Source: Desulfobacteraceae bacterium | GTDB lineage: Bacteria; Desulfobacterota; Desulfobacteria; Desulfobacterales; Desulfosarcinaceae | DNA: 64,000 nucleotides | Reading direction: 5' to 3' | Assembly: GCA_013003715.1 (NCBI GenBank) | Contig: JABDIN010000097.1 | Location: forward strand, 1-64,000 | Shown here: in pieces, positions 31,428 through 40,460 of the stretch | Numbering within the stretch: the stretch's first letter is position 1 | Layout: every line of letters starts with the position of its first letter | Notes under the pieces: generated by a model | Seen by the model: only the letters and a program-made list of their open reading frames with translations | What the model was told of the DNA's origin: nothing | Database searches by the model: none | Translations under genes and position numbers: made by a program

Positions 31428-33506
31428 TTATTTCACCAGATGTGCATCGATCAACTCCGCAAGATCGATGGCTTCCATCTTCCCTTCCAGACCTGCCACC
31501 TTGATGGCATCTTCCATATTGACCAGACAGAACGGACACGCCGTGACAATAACATTGGCACCGGCTTCTGCGGCCATTTCGACCCTTAACACCCCCATCC
31601 GCTGCTCTTCCTCGGGTTCGTAAAACAGCATGAGTCCGCCGCCGCCGCAGCAAAAGGAACGATCCCGGCACCGTTCCATGTCCACCCGTTTCAAACCCGG
31701 AATCGCATCCAGCGCGGTCCGGGGATCTTCGTACAAACCGTTATGGCGCCCGAGATAACAGGGATCATGGTAGGTATAGACCTTGTCACCTTCACCATTA
31801 CCGGCACTATGGAGTTTTAAGGTGCCTTCCGTTATTTTCCGGGTGATAAATTGGCTGATGTGTTCCACCGGTGGAAGGTCATTGTAATCGTTTTTCAACG
31901 CATTGTAGGCATGGGGGTCGGCGGTGACAATGCGGTTTGCCCCACTGGCCTGAATCGCATCCGTATTCTGATCTCTCAGATCCTGGAATAGCATCTCTTC
32001 TCCAAAGCGTCGGACTTCATGGCCGCTGTCTTTTTCAGCCTTACCGAGAATACCGAAATCCGTACCGGTGGACGACAGGATCCTGGCTGTGGCCTGACCG
32101 ATCTTCTGCATCCGGTCGTCAAAGGAGGTGATGCTGTCCACGAAATACAGGGTATCGGCGCCGGTCTTGCCGTCAAGAATTTTAACCGGTAAATCTTCAC
32201 CCAGTTCCTTGGTCCATTCCACCCGTTTTTTCTCCAATTTACCCCAGGGGTTGCCTCTTTTTTCCAGGGCGCTGAGGGGTTTCTGCAAGGATTGCGGCAC
32301 GTTGCCTTCGTCCACCATGCCCCGCCGCAAATCCACCATTTTGTCAATGTATTCAATACCGATGGGACATTCCTGCTCACAAGCGCCACAGGTTGTGCAG
32401 GACCAGATTTCATCTTCGTCGTATATCGTACCGATGAGATCCTCACTTTGCCTGAAATTTGCACCATACGGATAGATGGGATAATTATTGAAAACAAGAT
32501 CCCGTCCCTTGATGGAGATAAACCGCGGTGACAATGGACGGCTCACCGCATTTGCCGGACAGTGGTCGGAACATCGGCCGCAATCCGCACAGGAATAGAA
32601 ATCCAGGATGTGTTTCCAGGTAAAATCTTCCAGTTTTTTTACGCCGAATGATTCCAGGTCATCGAGTTCCGTATCCGTGATGCCGTGTTTCACCGGTTTT
32701 ACGGTGCCGCGGTCAAGTCTCATGAAAAAGACATTGAAAATGGAGGTGATGACATGAAAATGCTTCCCGAGAGGCAAGAAACACAAGAAAAAGAAAAAGG
32801 TCAGGTCATGAATATAATAGGACAGGATATGTATGGCCTGAAGCCCGGACGTGGATGTATTGGTCAGCAATAGTTTAAAAAACCAGGTAAGGGTCAGGGG
32901 AGCGATAAACTCGGCATGCATGTGCTGCTGGATCCGGGCGGCCGCGAGACTCGCCTCGAATGCGCTCTCCGTGATCATCAGGGTGGAAATAAGACCGAGA
33001 ACAAACAGAGCCTCACCCGTATGATCCTTTCCGTACTTTTCCGGAACACCATAGCGCGCGGGTTTGAACACACCGCGGCGGATGCCTGCAATGATACAGG
33101 CGACAAGTATCCAGGTCGCGGCATAATCTTTCAGGAGATTGTAGACAACACCAAGAAAGCCGTTAAAACCGGGCATGACAAAATCCGGATAGATTCCGAT
33201 GACCACAAGGGAGATGGATCGGATGCTCAGAATCAGGAAACCGGCGAAAATGAAGATGTGCAGAACACCGGCCAGCATGTAACGCGGCTGGCGATACTGC
33301 AGCAGCCATATACGAATAAGGTTTCCGATCCTTTCCATCAATCGTCCGGTACGGGGATCCGGTGCGGATCTGATCAGCGGTGCCATTCTCAGGACCATAA
33401 TATAGGTGAAGATCACCACACCGGCTAATGGAATAATGATTGAGAACAAAAACGTGGGCACAAATAGAAAAAAATACTTGGCTGGAGGAATCAACGCGCT
33501 TTCCAT
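31428..33506 (-). CDS. Membrane-bound ETF:quinone oxidoreductase (EMO-like Fe-S protein)
   Basis: This 692-residue protein has an N-terminal membrane domain with about six spans and conserved His residues (likely b-type haems), two [4Fe-4S] motifs (C-A-D-C-G-R-C-S-D-H-C-P near residue 305 and C-T-T-C-G-A-C-E-Q-E-C-P) and C-terminal CCG-type domains. The second CCG motif is complete (H-D-P-C-Y-L-G-R, S-F-C-C-G-G-G-G, A-C-P-F-C). In the first, the expected Cys residues are replaced by A-D-P-H-A-Y. The architecture matches the Etf:methylmenaquinone oxidoreductase (EMO) of syntrophic fatty-acid oxidisers. It heads an operon with etfB and etfA and would pass their electrons to the quinone pool. 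A TetR-type operator lies 48 bp upstream. Confidence 0.88.
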   Translation of the reverse strand: MESALIPPAKYFFLFVPTFLFSIIIPLAGVVIFTYIMVLRMAPLIRSAPDPRTGRLMERIGNLIRIWLLQYRQPRYMLAGVLHIFIFAGFLILSIRSISLVVIGIYPDFVMPGFNGFLGVVYNLLKDYAATWILVACIIAGIRRGVFKPARYGVPEKYGKDHTGEALFVLGLISTLMITESAFEASLAAARIQQHMHAEFIAPLTLTWFFKLLLTNTSTSGLQAIHILSYYIHDLTFFFFLCFLPLGKHFHVITSIFNVFFMRLDRGTVKPVKHGITDTELDDLESFGVKKLEDFTWKHILDFYSCADCGRCSDHCPANAVSRPLSPRFISIKGRDLVFNNYPIYPYGANFRQSEDLIGTIYDEDEIWSCTTCGACEQECPIGIEYIDKMVDLRRGMVDEGNVPQSLQKPLSALEKRGNPWGKLEKKRVEWTKELGEDLPVKILDGKTGADTLYFVDSITSFDDRMQKIGQATARILSSTGTDFGILGKAEKDSGHEVRRFGEEMLFQDLRDQNTDAIQASGANRIVTADPHAYNALKNDYNDLPPVEHISQFITRKITEGTLKLHSAGNGEGDKVYTYHDPCYLGRHNGLYEDPRTALDAIPGLKRVDMERCRDRSFCCGGGGLMLFYEPEEEQRMGVLRVEMAAEAGANVIVTACPFCLVNMEDAIKVAGLEGKMEAIDLAELIDAHLVK

Positions 33507-33553
33507 TATTTACTTTCCTTCTCCCTGATGCATGATAGATGACCACAATAAAA

Positions 33554-33571
33554 TGAATGAACATTCACTCA
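33554..33571. promoter_or_regulatory. TetR-type operator upstream of the ETF oxidoreductase operon
   Basis: TGAATGAACATTCACTCA is a near-perfect palindrome 48 bp upstream of the oxidoreductase start. It matches the 18-bp palindrome at 38598-38615 in front of the TetR gene. From memory it also resembles the TGAATGA..TA..TCATTCA box of Bacillus FadR. Binding by the local regulator is inferred. Confidence 0.65.
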
Positions 33572-34204
33572 TTATCTACTAATTGCATTTATGTCTGTCA
33601 AGCTAAAACAACTGTCCGTTATTGATAGAAATTCAATATGAATAACATGAACTCCCGGATCAATTCGAAGGGCCCGGGTTTTTCGAAACCTCATTGCCGA
33701 ATATCGCCTGCAAACTGAAAAATTGTCATTAACCACTGTTTTTATGGAATAAACAAATATCGTCCAAGGTGAAAGGGTCGAATAAAATATCGAAACACCC
33801 TAAAACTTTCGGTTCACGTCGTCAAGTTTTTATCCGGAACGGAACCCGGTGGTGATGGCTTTTTTACACTAATGATATGAGAATAGTTCGGACTGCCCAC
33901 CTGATTGGAAAAACTATGATCCGATGAACCGGCACGGTGGTTATTGTTGAAATAACCAATAGATTTTCTTGACAAAATTCCAGATGCCGACTAAAGATGA
34001 ATTTGATTCCCATCGTCAAGTCCTGAACGAGCAGCATCGGTTTTTTCCGGGCTTTCATTTGCCGGTGTTCCATCTGATTTACTGCATTTACTGCGGAAAA
34101 ACAGACTATCGCACGGGCACTCGCCCGGGCAGCGGCGAATAATGGCCCCCTTCACTTCCTCTGAAGCGGAGTTGACAATCACCACAGGACACAAGGAGGT
34201 TTTT
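33572..34204 (+). other. Intergenic region between divergent fatty-acid genes
   Basis: About 630 bp without a convincing gene separate the divergent oxidoreductase and fadD genes. It must hold the fadD promoter. I see no second copy of the palindromic operator here. The last 12 bp before fadD hold AAGGAGG, the ribosome-binding site. Confidence 0.5.
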
Positions 34205-35905
34205 GTGGCAAATCAAACCAATTACGCGGACAGACCATGGCTTGCCAATTATGATAAGGGCACACCGGCGAATATCGACTATGAGAAAACATGTCTGCCT
34301 GAATTCCTCAAACGATCGGCCGAACAATTTCCGGACAAGATGGCACTTAGTTTTCAAGGGTATGAAATTACATACCGGAAGCTTGATGAAATGGTCGACC
34401 GTTTTGCTTCGGCATTGACCGGATTCGGTATCAAACAGGGGGACAGCGTAGCGATTCATCTGCCCAATGTAATACCCTGCGTGGTGAGCTACTACGCTAT
34501 CTTGCGGATCGGGGCCATTGCGGTAATGAACAATCCCCTATATGCCGATCGTGAGCTCGAACACCAGTTTAACGACTCCGGCGCCAAGATTCTGATTACA
34601 CTGGACCTACTTGGCAACCGGATGATCGACCTCCGCCCCAGGACCAAGATAAAACAGATCATCTATACCAGCATCGGCGATTATCTGCCGTTCCCCAAAA
34701 ATCTATTGTTCCCCCTGGTGGCGAAAAAGAAAAAGCTGGCGGCAGCGGTAAAACCGGCGGAGAAGGTATACAAATGGAAAAATATCATTGCTGCAAGCAC
34801 GGCAGCGCCGCCATCCGTCAAGTTGTCGTTCGATGACGTGGCCATGTACCAGTACACGGGCGGCACCACCGGGGTGTCCAAAGGTGTCATGCTCACGCAT
34901 TCGAATTTGAGCGTCAATGTCCAGCAATGTTCCTGCTGGTTTCCGGATCTGGGAACGGATGAAATCATGCTGGGCGCCCTGCCGTTTTTCCATGTTTTCG
35001 GACTCACCGTGGCGATGAATTTTGCAATTTTCAAGGGGTGGAGCCATGTCCTGGTTCCCAAACCACAGCCCGACCAGCTGCTGGAGGCCATCACCAAAGG
35101 CCATGTTACCTTTGCACCGCTGGTCCCCACGATGTATATCGGCATCCTGAATCATCCGGATGTGGACAAGACCGACCTGACCTCCATCAAGGGATGCTTT
35201 TCAGGCAGTGCGCCGCTGCCCGTGGAAGTGATCAACGATTTCGAGAAACGTACCGGGGCGGTTATCGTCGAGGGATACGGGCTTACCGAAACCTCGCCCG
35301 TCACCCATGTCAATCCATTTGAAGGCGGCAAACGGAAAGTCGGCAGTATCGGTATTCCGCTCAGTGATACGGAACTGAGGATTGTCGACCTCAACGACGG
35401 TGTCACGGATATGCCGGTGGGTGAAAGCGGCGAGGTGTTGATTCGCGGACCGCAGGTGATGACAGGGTATTGGAACCGGCCCGATGAGACCGCCAAAACA
35501 CTCTCGGATGAGGGGTGGCTGCACACCGGCGATATCGGGAAAATGGACGAAGACGGTTATTTCTACATCGTCGACCGGAAGAAGGATATGATCATCTCCG
35601 GTGGATACAATGTCTATCCCCGTGACATCGAGGAGGTCATCTACGAAAATCAAAAAGTGCTGGAGGCTACGGCCATCGGTATTCCTCACCCCAATAGAGG
35701 GGAAGCCGTGAAAGTCTTCGTCGTATTGAAAGATGGTGAGACCGCAACTCAGGAGGAGCTTATCGCCTATTGCAAAGGCAAGCTGGCGACATATAAACTG
35801 CCCACTGAAATCGAATTCCGTATCGAACTGCCGAAAACCAATGTGGGGAAAATACTGAAAAAGGATCTGCGTGCCGAAGAGCTGTCCAAGCGTGAATCAA
35901 ATTAA
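34205..35905 (+). CDS. fadD: Long-chain fatty acid-CoA ligase
   Basis: This 566-residue AMP-forming acyl-CoA synthetase activates fatty acids with ATP and CoA. Seen are the P-loop Y-T-G-G-T-T-G-V-S-K-G, G-Y-G-L-T-E-T-S-P, H-T-G-D-I-G, D-R-K-K-D-M-I-I-S-G-G-Y-N-V-Y-P and the C-terminal catalytic Lys in K-T-N-V-G-K-I-L-K-K. GTG 34205 is the start because AAGGAGG lies 5 bp upstream; the open frame extends further back to 34142 without support. It neighbours genes for the later dehydrogenation and electron-transfer steps. Confidence 0.93.
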   Translation: MANQTNYADRPWLANYDKGTPANIDYEKTCLPEFLKRSAEQFPDKMALSFQGYEITYRKLDEMVDRFASALTGFGIKQGDSVAIHLPNVIPCVVSYYAILRIGAIAVMNNPLYADRELEHQFNDSGAKILITLDLLGNRMIDLRPRTKIKQIIYTSIGDYLPFPKNLLFPLVAKKKKLAAAVKPAEKVYKWKNIIAASTAAPPSVKLSFDDVAMYQYTGGTTGVSKGVMLTHSNLSVNVQQCSCWFPDLGTDEIMLGALPFFHVFGLTVAMNFAIFKGWSHVLVPKPQPDQLLEAITKGHVTFAPLVPTMYIGILNHPDVDKTDLTSIKGCFSGSAPLPVEVINDFEKRTGAVIVEGYGLTETSPVTHVNPFEGGKRKVGSIGIPLSDTELRIVDLNDGVTDMPVGESGEVLIRGPQVMTGYWNRPDETAKTLSDEGWLHTGDIGKMDEDGYFYIVDRKKDMIISGGYNVYPRDIEEVIYENQKVLEATAIGIPHPNRGEAVKVFVVLKDGETATQEELIAYCKGKLATYKLPTEIEFRIELPKTNVGKILKKDLRAEELSKRESN

Positions 35906-35945
35906 TTCACCATTGACTGGTGAATCCAGTAGTTATCGAAATACC

Positions 35946-35978
35946 AAAAAAAGCCGCGCCAATGGCGCGGCTTTTTTT
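35946..35978. terminator. Bidirectional rho-independent terminator
   Basis: A perfect 9-bp GC-rich stem, AGCCGCGCC/GGCGCGGCT, with a 3-nt loop is flanked by A7 on the left and T7 on the right. It lies between the convergent fadD and acyl-CoA dehydrogenase genes and is a textbook terminator for both. Confidence 0.95.
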
Positions 35979-36001
35979 CTTTGCAATTTGAGATTCCCCT
36001 T

Positions 36002-37819
36002 TTATTTGCCCCCGAAAGCATCCTCTGTTATGTCCACAGCGGCAGGGTGGGTGGCAAGAATTGAATCCATCTTACCTATGGTGATCGGCAGCATCACACT
36101 ATTGAAAAATTGAGCGCTGCTGAGTTGACCTTCATAAAAAGCCGTATCTTTCTTCTTGGTCCCCTGCTCAAGTTTCTCAGCCGCCAGCACGGCTCTCCAC
36201 ATCAGCATCCACGCCATGAGGACATCACCGGATGCCTCCAAAAAAGGATGGGCAAAGGCAAAGGCCGCCAGCACTTTCGGACTCATGGCCGTGGCCCCTA
36301 AATGCATGGCCGTTTCAGCCAGTTTGTTGAGCGCGGCCTCGAGTTTGGCCGCATGCTCTTTCAGATGGTCCACCTGTTTGGCCTCGGCGATGGTCTTTTG
36401 TATTTCTGCCATCAGATCCAGAATCGGTTTACCTTTGTTCATACCCAGTTTTCGGCCCAGCAGGTCCATGGCCTGGATGCCGTTGGTGCCCTCATAAATC
36501 ATGGTGATGCGGCAATCCCGAAGCAATTGTTCCTGGGGATATTCTTTAATATAACCATAACCGCCGTATACCTGTATACCATGACTGCAGACCTCCAGGG
36601 CTTTGTCGGTGACATACCCCTTGCACACCGGAATCAGAAGATCGATCAATCCCTGTAATCTGACTTTTTCCGTTTCATCGTCGGAAATCTGTATTTGGTC
36701 GCCCAGAAATCCCACATAATATAGGAGGCTGCGCATACCTTCGACATAGGATTTCATTGTGAGCAGCATCCGCCGGACATCCGGATGCTGAATTATCGGG
36801 ACGGGCGGAGTGGACGGGTCCATCATTTGAAGAAGGTTTCGCCCCTGAACGCGCTCCCTGGCGTAATTGACGGCGTTCAAATAGGAGGCACTGGCGCAGG
36901 ACAATCCCTGCATCCCCACCAGCAGGCGAGCCTCATTCATCATCAAAAACATGGCCCGCATACCCTTGTTCTCCTCTCCCAGGAGCAGACCCCGACATTG
37001 CCCTTTTCCACCAAGTGTCAGTGAACAGGTGGAATTGGCATGAATGCCCATTTTTTCTTCTATACCCGTACAAACCACATCGTTGGAACCGGCCAGCGAC
37101 CCGTCCTCATTCACCCATATCTTGGGGACCAGAAACAGGGAGATGCCTTTCGTTCCGGCCGGCGCCCCCTCAATCCGTGCAAGCACCGGGTGGATAATAT
37201 TTTCGGCGAGGTCATGCTCTCCGGAAGAGATGAATATTTTGCTGCCGGAAATAGAATAGGTACCATCATCGTTTTTCACCGCCGTTGCATTCAACGCCCC
37301 CACATCGGATCCGGCTTCGGGTTCGGTGAGGAGCATCGTACCGGTCCACTTGCCCGTGAACATATTTTTCAGGAACATCTCTTTTTGTTTGGGCGTGCCG
37401 AATTCTTCCACCAATTTGGCGGCACCGTGGGTGAGTCCCGGATACATCATAAAGGCATAGTTTGCCCCGTTGAAATAATCCCCGGCAGCCATCGAGACGG
37501 TTCTGGGCATACCTTGTCCGCCCCAGTCCGGGTCTTCCGGCATGGCCAGCCACTCACCTTCGAGAAACAGGTCCCACACCTTATGAAAACATTCGGGCAC
37601 CGTTACCTTGCCCCCCTCAAAACGGCACCCCTCCTGATCACCGAGTTGCCGCGTCGGCAAAATTTCCTTGATGGACAGATTCCGGGCTTCGGATATGGTG
37701 AGATCGATGGTTTTTTTGTTAAACTCGGCGAACTTTTCGTGCTTGCTCAGCTCACCAACATTTAATTGTTCGTGAAGAACGAAATCAATGTCTCTTCGGT
37801 CGGCGATTAATTGAGCCAT
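36002..37819 (-). CDS. Acyl-CoA dehydrogenase, large form
   Basis: This 605-residue enzyme has the acyl-CoA dehydrogenase fold with an N-terminal extension and a C-terminal helical domain, as in FadE-like or AidB-like long forms. Seen are L-T-E-P-E-A-G-S-D-V-G-A-L (FAD/substrate region), I-S-S-G-E-H-D, and the catalytic base region M-I-Y-E-G-T-N-G-I-Q-A-M-D-L. It introduces the alpha-beta double bond into acyl-CoA and reduces FAD; EtfAB would accept the electrons. A diverged half-operator (TGAATG...TCAT) lies just upstream at about 37843-37856. Chain-length preference is not evident. Confidence 0.92.
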   Translation of the reverse strand: MAQLIADRRDIDFVLHEQLNVGELSKHEKFAEFNKKTIDLTISEARNLSIKEILPTRQLGDQEGCRFEGGKVTVPECFHKVWDLFLEGEWLAMPEDPDWGGQGMPRTVSMAAGDYFNGANYAFMMYPGLTHGAAKLVEEFGTPKQKEMFLKNMFTGKWTGTMLLTEPEAGSDVGALNATAVKNDDGTYSISGSKIFISSGEHDLAENIIHPVLARIEGAPAGTKGISLFLVPKIWVNEDGSLAGSNDVVCTGIEEKMGIHANSTCSLTLGGKGQCRGLLLGEENKGMRAMFLMMNEARLLVGMQGLSCASASYLNAVNYARERVQGRNLLQMMDPSTPPVPIIQHPDVRRMLLTMKSYVEGMRSLLYYVGFLGDQIQISDDETEKVRLQGLIDLLIPVCKGYVTDKALEVCSHGIQVYGGYGYIKEYPQEQLLRDCRITMIYEGTNGIQAMDLLGRKLGMNKGKPILDLMAEIQKTIAEAKQVDHLKEHAAKLEAALNKLAETAMHLGATAMSPKVLAAFAFAHPFLEASGDVLMAWMLMWRAVLAAEKLEQGTKKKDTAFYEGQLSSAQFFNSVMLPITIGKMDSILATHPAAVDITEDAFGGK

Positions 37820-37872
37820 TTTTGTCTCCTTTATGTGACTTGATGAATGCTGCTCATGGTTATTGATTAAGT

Positions 37873-37928
37873 AATACCTGAATCTTGCATATGAAAGCCT
37901 CCAACACGTGCAAAATTCAGGTAATAAC
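37873..37928. repeat. 56-bp dispersed stem-loop repeat, copy 2
   Basis: This is identical to 25702-25757 at 53 of 56 positions, in the same orientation. The stem is CCTGAATCTTGCA with TGCAAAATTCAGG, and a base change on one side of the stem is partly compensated. It overlaps the stop codon of the TetR gene (37917-37919) and lies upstream of the acyl-CoA dehydrogenase, so it could act as a terminator or a processed RNA element. Confidence 0.7.
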
Positions 37929-38555
37929 TGGATTACCCTTCTGTTCTTTCGGCAGGTGCCTCACTTTTACCGGGGATGCAACACCGTGATTGCCGATGCC
38001 TCGAATAATCAAATCCGCCAACGGATCCGCCATGGAAACCAGGTCATAGCTGCCATCGGTGTGTATCCATGAATTGATCACCTCGTCGATGGCACCGTTG
38101 ATAAACCGTTTTACCAGGCCCAGATAGAGATCCCGCCGCATGGTACCGTCTTCCTGACCGAGTTCCACAAGTTCGGAGATGATATCGCGGTACAATTTGG
38201 ATATCTTCCGGATCTGTTCCCCGGCGAGCCGTTTTTTCTGATGGGTTTCCGCCTGAAATACAATGGCCATATGCCGATCATTTTGAAATTCGTATAAATG
38301 GGTGTAGATGAGCCGGCGCAGCTTTTCCACGGCGGTGTCAACCTTATCCACTTCCTTCCTGAACCGCTGAAACACCTGACTTGTCTTAAACTCATAGAAC
38401 TGGACTAAAATATCATCTTTATTTTTGAAATACAGATAGATCGTACCGTCAGCGACGCCTGCTTCCCCGGCAATTTGAGACACGGTGGACTGGTGAAATC
38501 CCTGTTCGGCAAACACCTTGATGGCGGCATTTAAAATGCGCTCGTATTTTTCCAT
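37917..38555 (-). CDS. TetR-family regulator, probable fatty-acid regulon repressor
   Basis: This 212-residue protein has the TetR N-terminal helix-turn-helix (R-I-L-N-A-A-I-K-V-F-A-E-Q-G-F-H-Q-S-T-V-S-Q-I-A...V-A-D-G-T-I-Y-L-Y-F-K-N-K) and a helical ligand domain resembling FadR-type TetR proteins that sense acyl-CoA. ATG 38555 fits the family N-terminus, but its AGGAGG lies about 24 bp away; the in-frame ATG 38612 falls inside the operator, so the true start is uncertain. Its own promoter carries the palindrome 38598-38615, and the same palindrome precedes the Etf oxidoreductase operon, so it likely controls beta-oxidation genes. Confidence 0.88.
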   Translation of the reverse strand: MEKYERILNAAIKVFAEQGFHQSTVSQIAGEAGVADGTIYLYFKNKDDILVQFYEFKTSQVFQRFRKEVDKVDTAVEKLRRLIYTHLYEFQNDRHMAIVFQAETHQKKRLAGEQIRKISKLYRDIISELVELGQEDGTMRRDLYLGLVKRFINGAIDEVINSWIHTDGSYDLVSMADPLADLIIRGIGNHGVASPVKVRHLPKEQKGNPVIT

Positions 38556-38597
38556 GTTTTTGGGAGTGCCGATATGAAACCTCCTTTTGTACCAAAG

Positions 38598-38615
38598 TGA
38601 ATGAATACTCATTCA
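38598..38615. promoter_or_regulatory. TetR-type operator, autoregulatory
   Basis: TGAATGAATACTCATTCA is an 18-bp palindrome with 7-bp half sites, TGAATGA and TCATTCA. It lies 43 bp upstream of the regulator's preferred start. It pairs with the site at 33554-33571. A related but shorter palindrome, TGAATGATCATTCA, lies at 38758-38771. Confidence 0.75.
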
Positions 38616-38757
38616 TTTATCATTGGCCGCCGATGATTGTCAAGCTGAATTGCAATTGTTCCCCTGCATGAAAAAATGCCGCACACGATTATATCAAATA
38701 CGAAGGATATCCCGCATGAACCCATCCGTGTTCAGACCATTCCATCCGACACGCTGT

Positions 38758-38771
38758 TGAATGATCATTCA
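38758..38771. promoter_or_regulatory. Possible second operator with compressed spacing
   Basis: TGAATGATCATTCA contains the same 7-bp half sites as the TetR-type operators but with no central spacer. It lies about 290 bp upstream of the selenoprotein Fe-S oxidoreductase gene. Changed spacing would alter the helical phase, so binding by the same regulator is uncertain. Confidence 0.35.
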
Positions 38772-39056
38772 TTTCCCGCCACGCCCGCCAAACCTGCAAC
38801 GCGGCAGAATATAATTCAGATAATACTTATTGTTCATCTATTGACATCACAAAAAAAACAGGTTTTATTCACGCTTTGGATAATTTTGTTAGAATCGGCC
38901 TTAAATATATACCTTCGATTTATGGACCGATTACCGGAAATCATGCACCTGTTTTTTTTCTTGTAATTTGTAATGGATTCCGTAATGAATGTTATTCCTT
39001 TAAACAATACTGACCAATAGACACGGATTGGAAATCAAATATGGAGGTTTGTTTTT

Positions 39057-40376
39057 ATGGCTGAAGAAGCGATTAAACTTGGCGGCAAGAAAAAAAGCGC
39101 CTTTATGGACAAGGTAAAAGAGCTGCTTCCCGAAGGAGGCAATCTGAACCTGTGCCTCACCTGCGGCGCATGCTCGTCCGGGTGCCCCGCCACTGGGTTG
39201 GAAGGTATGGATCCACGGAAATTCCTGCGGATGGCTGCCCTGGGCATGGACGAGGAGGTCACGACAACACCTTGGGTATGGTGGTGCAGCATGTGCCAGC
39301 GTTGCATATATGTTTGCCCGATGAAAATCGATATTCCTCAGTTGGTGTTTAATGCCAGAGCCGCATGGCCCAGGGAAGAACGCCCGAAGGGTATAGTGGG
39401 TTCATGTGACATGGCCTTGCGCAATGATACCTGCAGTGCCATGGGTGCCACCGAAGAAGATTTTCAGTTCGTCGTTGAGGACGTACTTGAAGAATATCAG
39501 GAATCCCAACCCGAATTCGCCGATATGCCGGCACCGGTCAATAAAAAGGGCGCCACCTTTTTCCTTAACCAGAATTCGCGGGAACCGGTAACCGAACCCG
39601 ATGAAATGGTGCCCCTGTGGAAAATCCTACATCTGGCAGGCGCGGATTGGACTTATGGCACCAAAGGCTGGGCGGCGGAAAACTACTGCATGTTTATGGC
39701 CGACAATGAGAATTGGGAAAAGATCGTACGGACGAAAGTGAAGGCCGTGGAGGACCTTGAATGCAAGGTCTGGCTCAACACAGAGTGAGGGCACGAACTT
39801 TTCGCAGTCCGGGCCGGACTGAACAAATTCAAAATTCCGTATAACTTCGAGATCAAAAGCATCATTCAATATTATGCCGAGTGGATTCGTGACGGCAAAT
39901 TAAAACCCTCCTCAGCGTGGAATGCCGAACGTCAAGTTAAATTCACTGTTCAGGATCCCTGCCAGCTGGTGAGGAAAACCTTTGGCGATCCGGTGGCCGA
40001 AGATCTCAGATATATCGTCAAGGCAGTGGTTGGAGAAGAGAACTTTGTCGAGATGCATCCCAATCGTTCCAATAATTTTTGCTGCGGCGGCGGCGGCGGT
40101 TTCCTGCAATCCGGATATCCGGATCAACGCCGGGCATACGGAAGTCTGAAAACCAAACAGATTCTTGAAACCAAAGCAGCGTATTGCATCACCCCCTGCC
40201 ACAATTGTCATGCGCAGGTGCATGACCTGAGCGAACAAAATGAGCACGCGTGGCAAACCGTCCACCTGTGGACACTGCTATGCCTTTCTTTGGGAATTCT
40301 GGGACCCAATGAGCGGACTTACCTGGGCGAGGATCTGAAAGACGTGGATGTTTTTCATCCGGAGTCGGAAATGTAA
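39057..40376 (+). CDS. Selenocysteine-containing CCG-domain Fe-S oxidoreductase (HdrD/DsrK/GlpC-like)
   Basis: Read through the in-frame TGA at 39786-39788, this is one 439-residue protein with selenocysteine at position 244. The N-terminal part has two [4Fe-4S] motifs (C-L-T-C-G-A-C-S-S-G-C-P near residue 32; C-S-M-C-Q-R-C-I-Y-V-C-P near residue 80). The C-terminal part has CCG domains: L-N-T-E-Sec-G-H-E-L-F where homologues have Cys in E-C-G-H, then Q-D-P-C-Q-L-V-R, F-C-C-G-G-G-G-G and T-P-C-H-N-C-H. Homologues reduce disulfides or relay electrons in heterodisulfide reductase- and Dsr-type complexes. A GGAGG site precedes the ATG. It is monocistronic and convergent with fdhA. Family features on both sides of the TGA argue against a pseudogene. 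Confidence 0.85.
39786..39821 (+). promoter_or_regulatory. Candidate SECIS element of the Fe-S oxidoreductase
   Basis: The UGA codon is followed 16 nt later by the hairpin CAGUCC-GGGCC-GGACUG (39805-39821), a perfect 6-bp stem whose loop begins GG. Bacterial SECIS elements place a small hairpin with a G-rich apical loop roughly 16-37 nt after the UGA, so position and loop both fit. Recognition by SelB is inferred. Confidence 0.7.
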
Positions 40377-40403
40377 ACCTAAGAAACCGTCCATATAAAT
40401 CAT

Positions 40404-40441
40404 AAGAGCCCGGCAAAGGTGACCTTTACCGGGCTCTTTTA
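40404..40441. terminator. Bidirectional rho-independent terminator
   Basis: AAGAGCCCGG pairs with CCGGGCTCTT, and the inner AAAGGT pairs with ACCTTT, giving a stem of about 17 bp with one mismatch and a tiny loop. T-rich sequence follows on the plus strand. It lies between the two convergent selenoprotein genes. Confidence 0.92.
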
Positions 40442-40460
40442 TTTTCGGTTCTTCCCTGTT

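Noticed and set aside
33572-34204. Small genes in the gap between the Etf oxidoreductase and fadD
   Set aside because: Frames of about 70 codons on both strands lack ribosome-binding sites and family features.
25702-37928. The two 56-bp repeats as borders of a 12-kb mobile element
   Set aside because: Between them lie ordinary housekeeping and fatty-acid genes with normal composition and no recombinase or transposase. A dispersed stem-loop is simpler.
38676-38966. A 96-codon frame between the TetR and selenoprotein genes
   Set aside because: Composition looks random, there is no ribosome-binding site, and it runs over a probable regulatory palindrome.
39786-39788. The TGA as a sequencing error or pseudogene mutation
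   Set aside because: The codon replaces the Cys of a conserved E-C-G-H motif, homology continues in the same frame, and a hairpin follows at SECIS distance.
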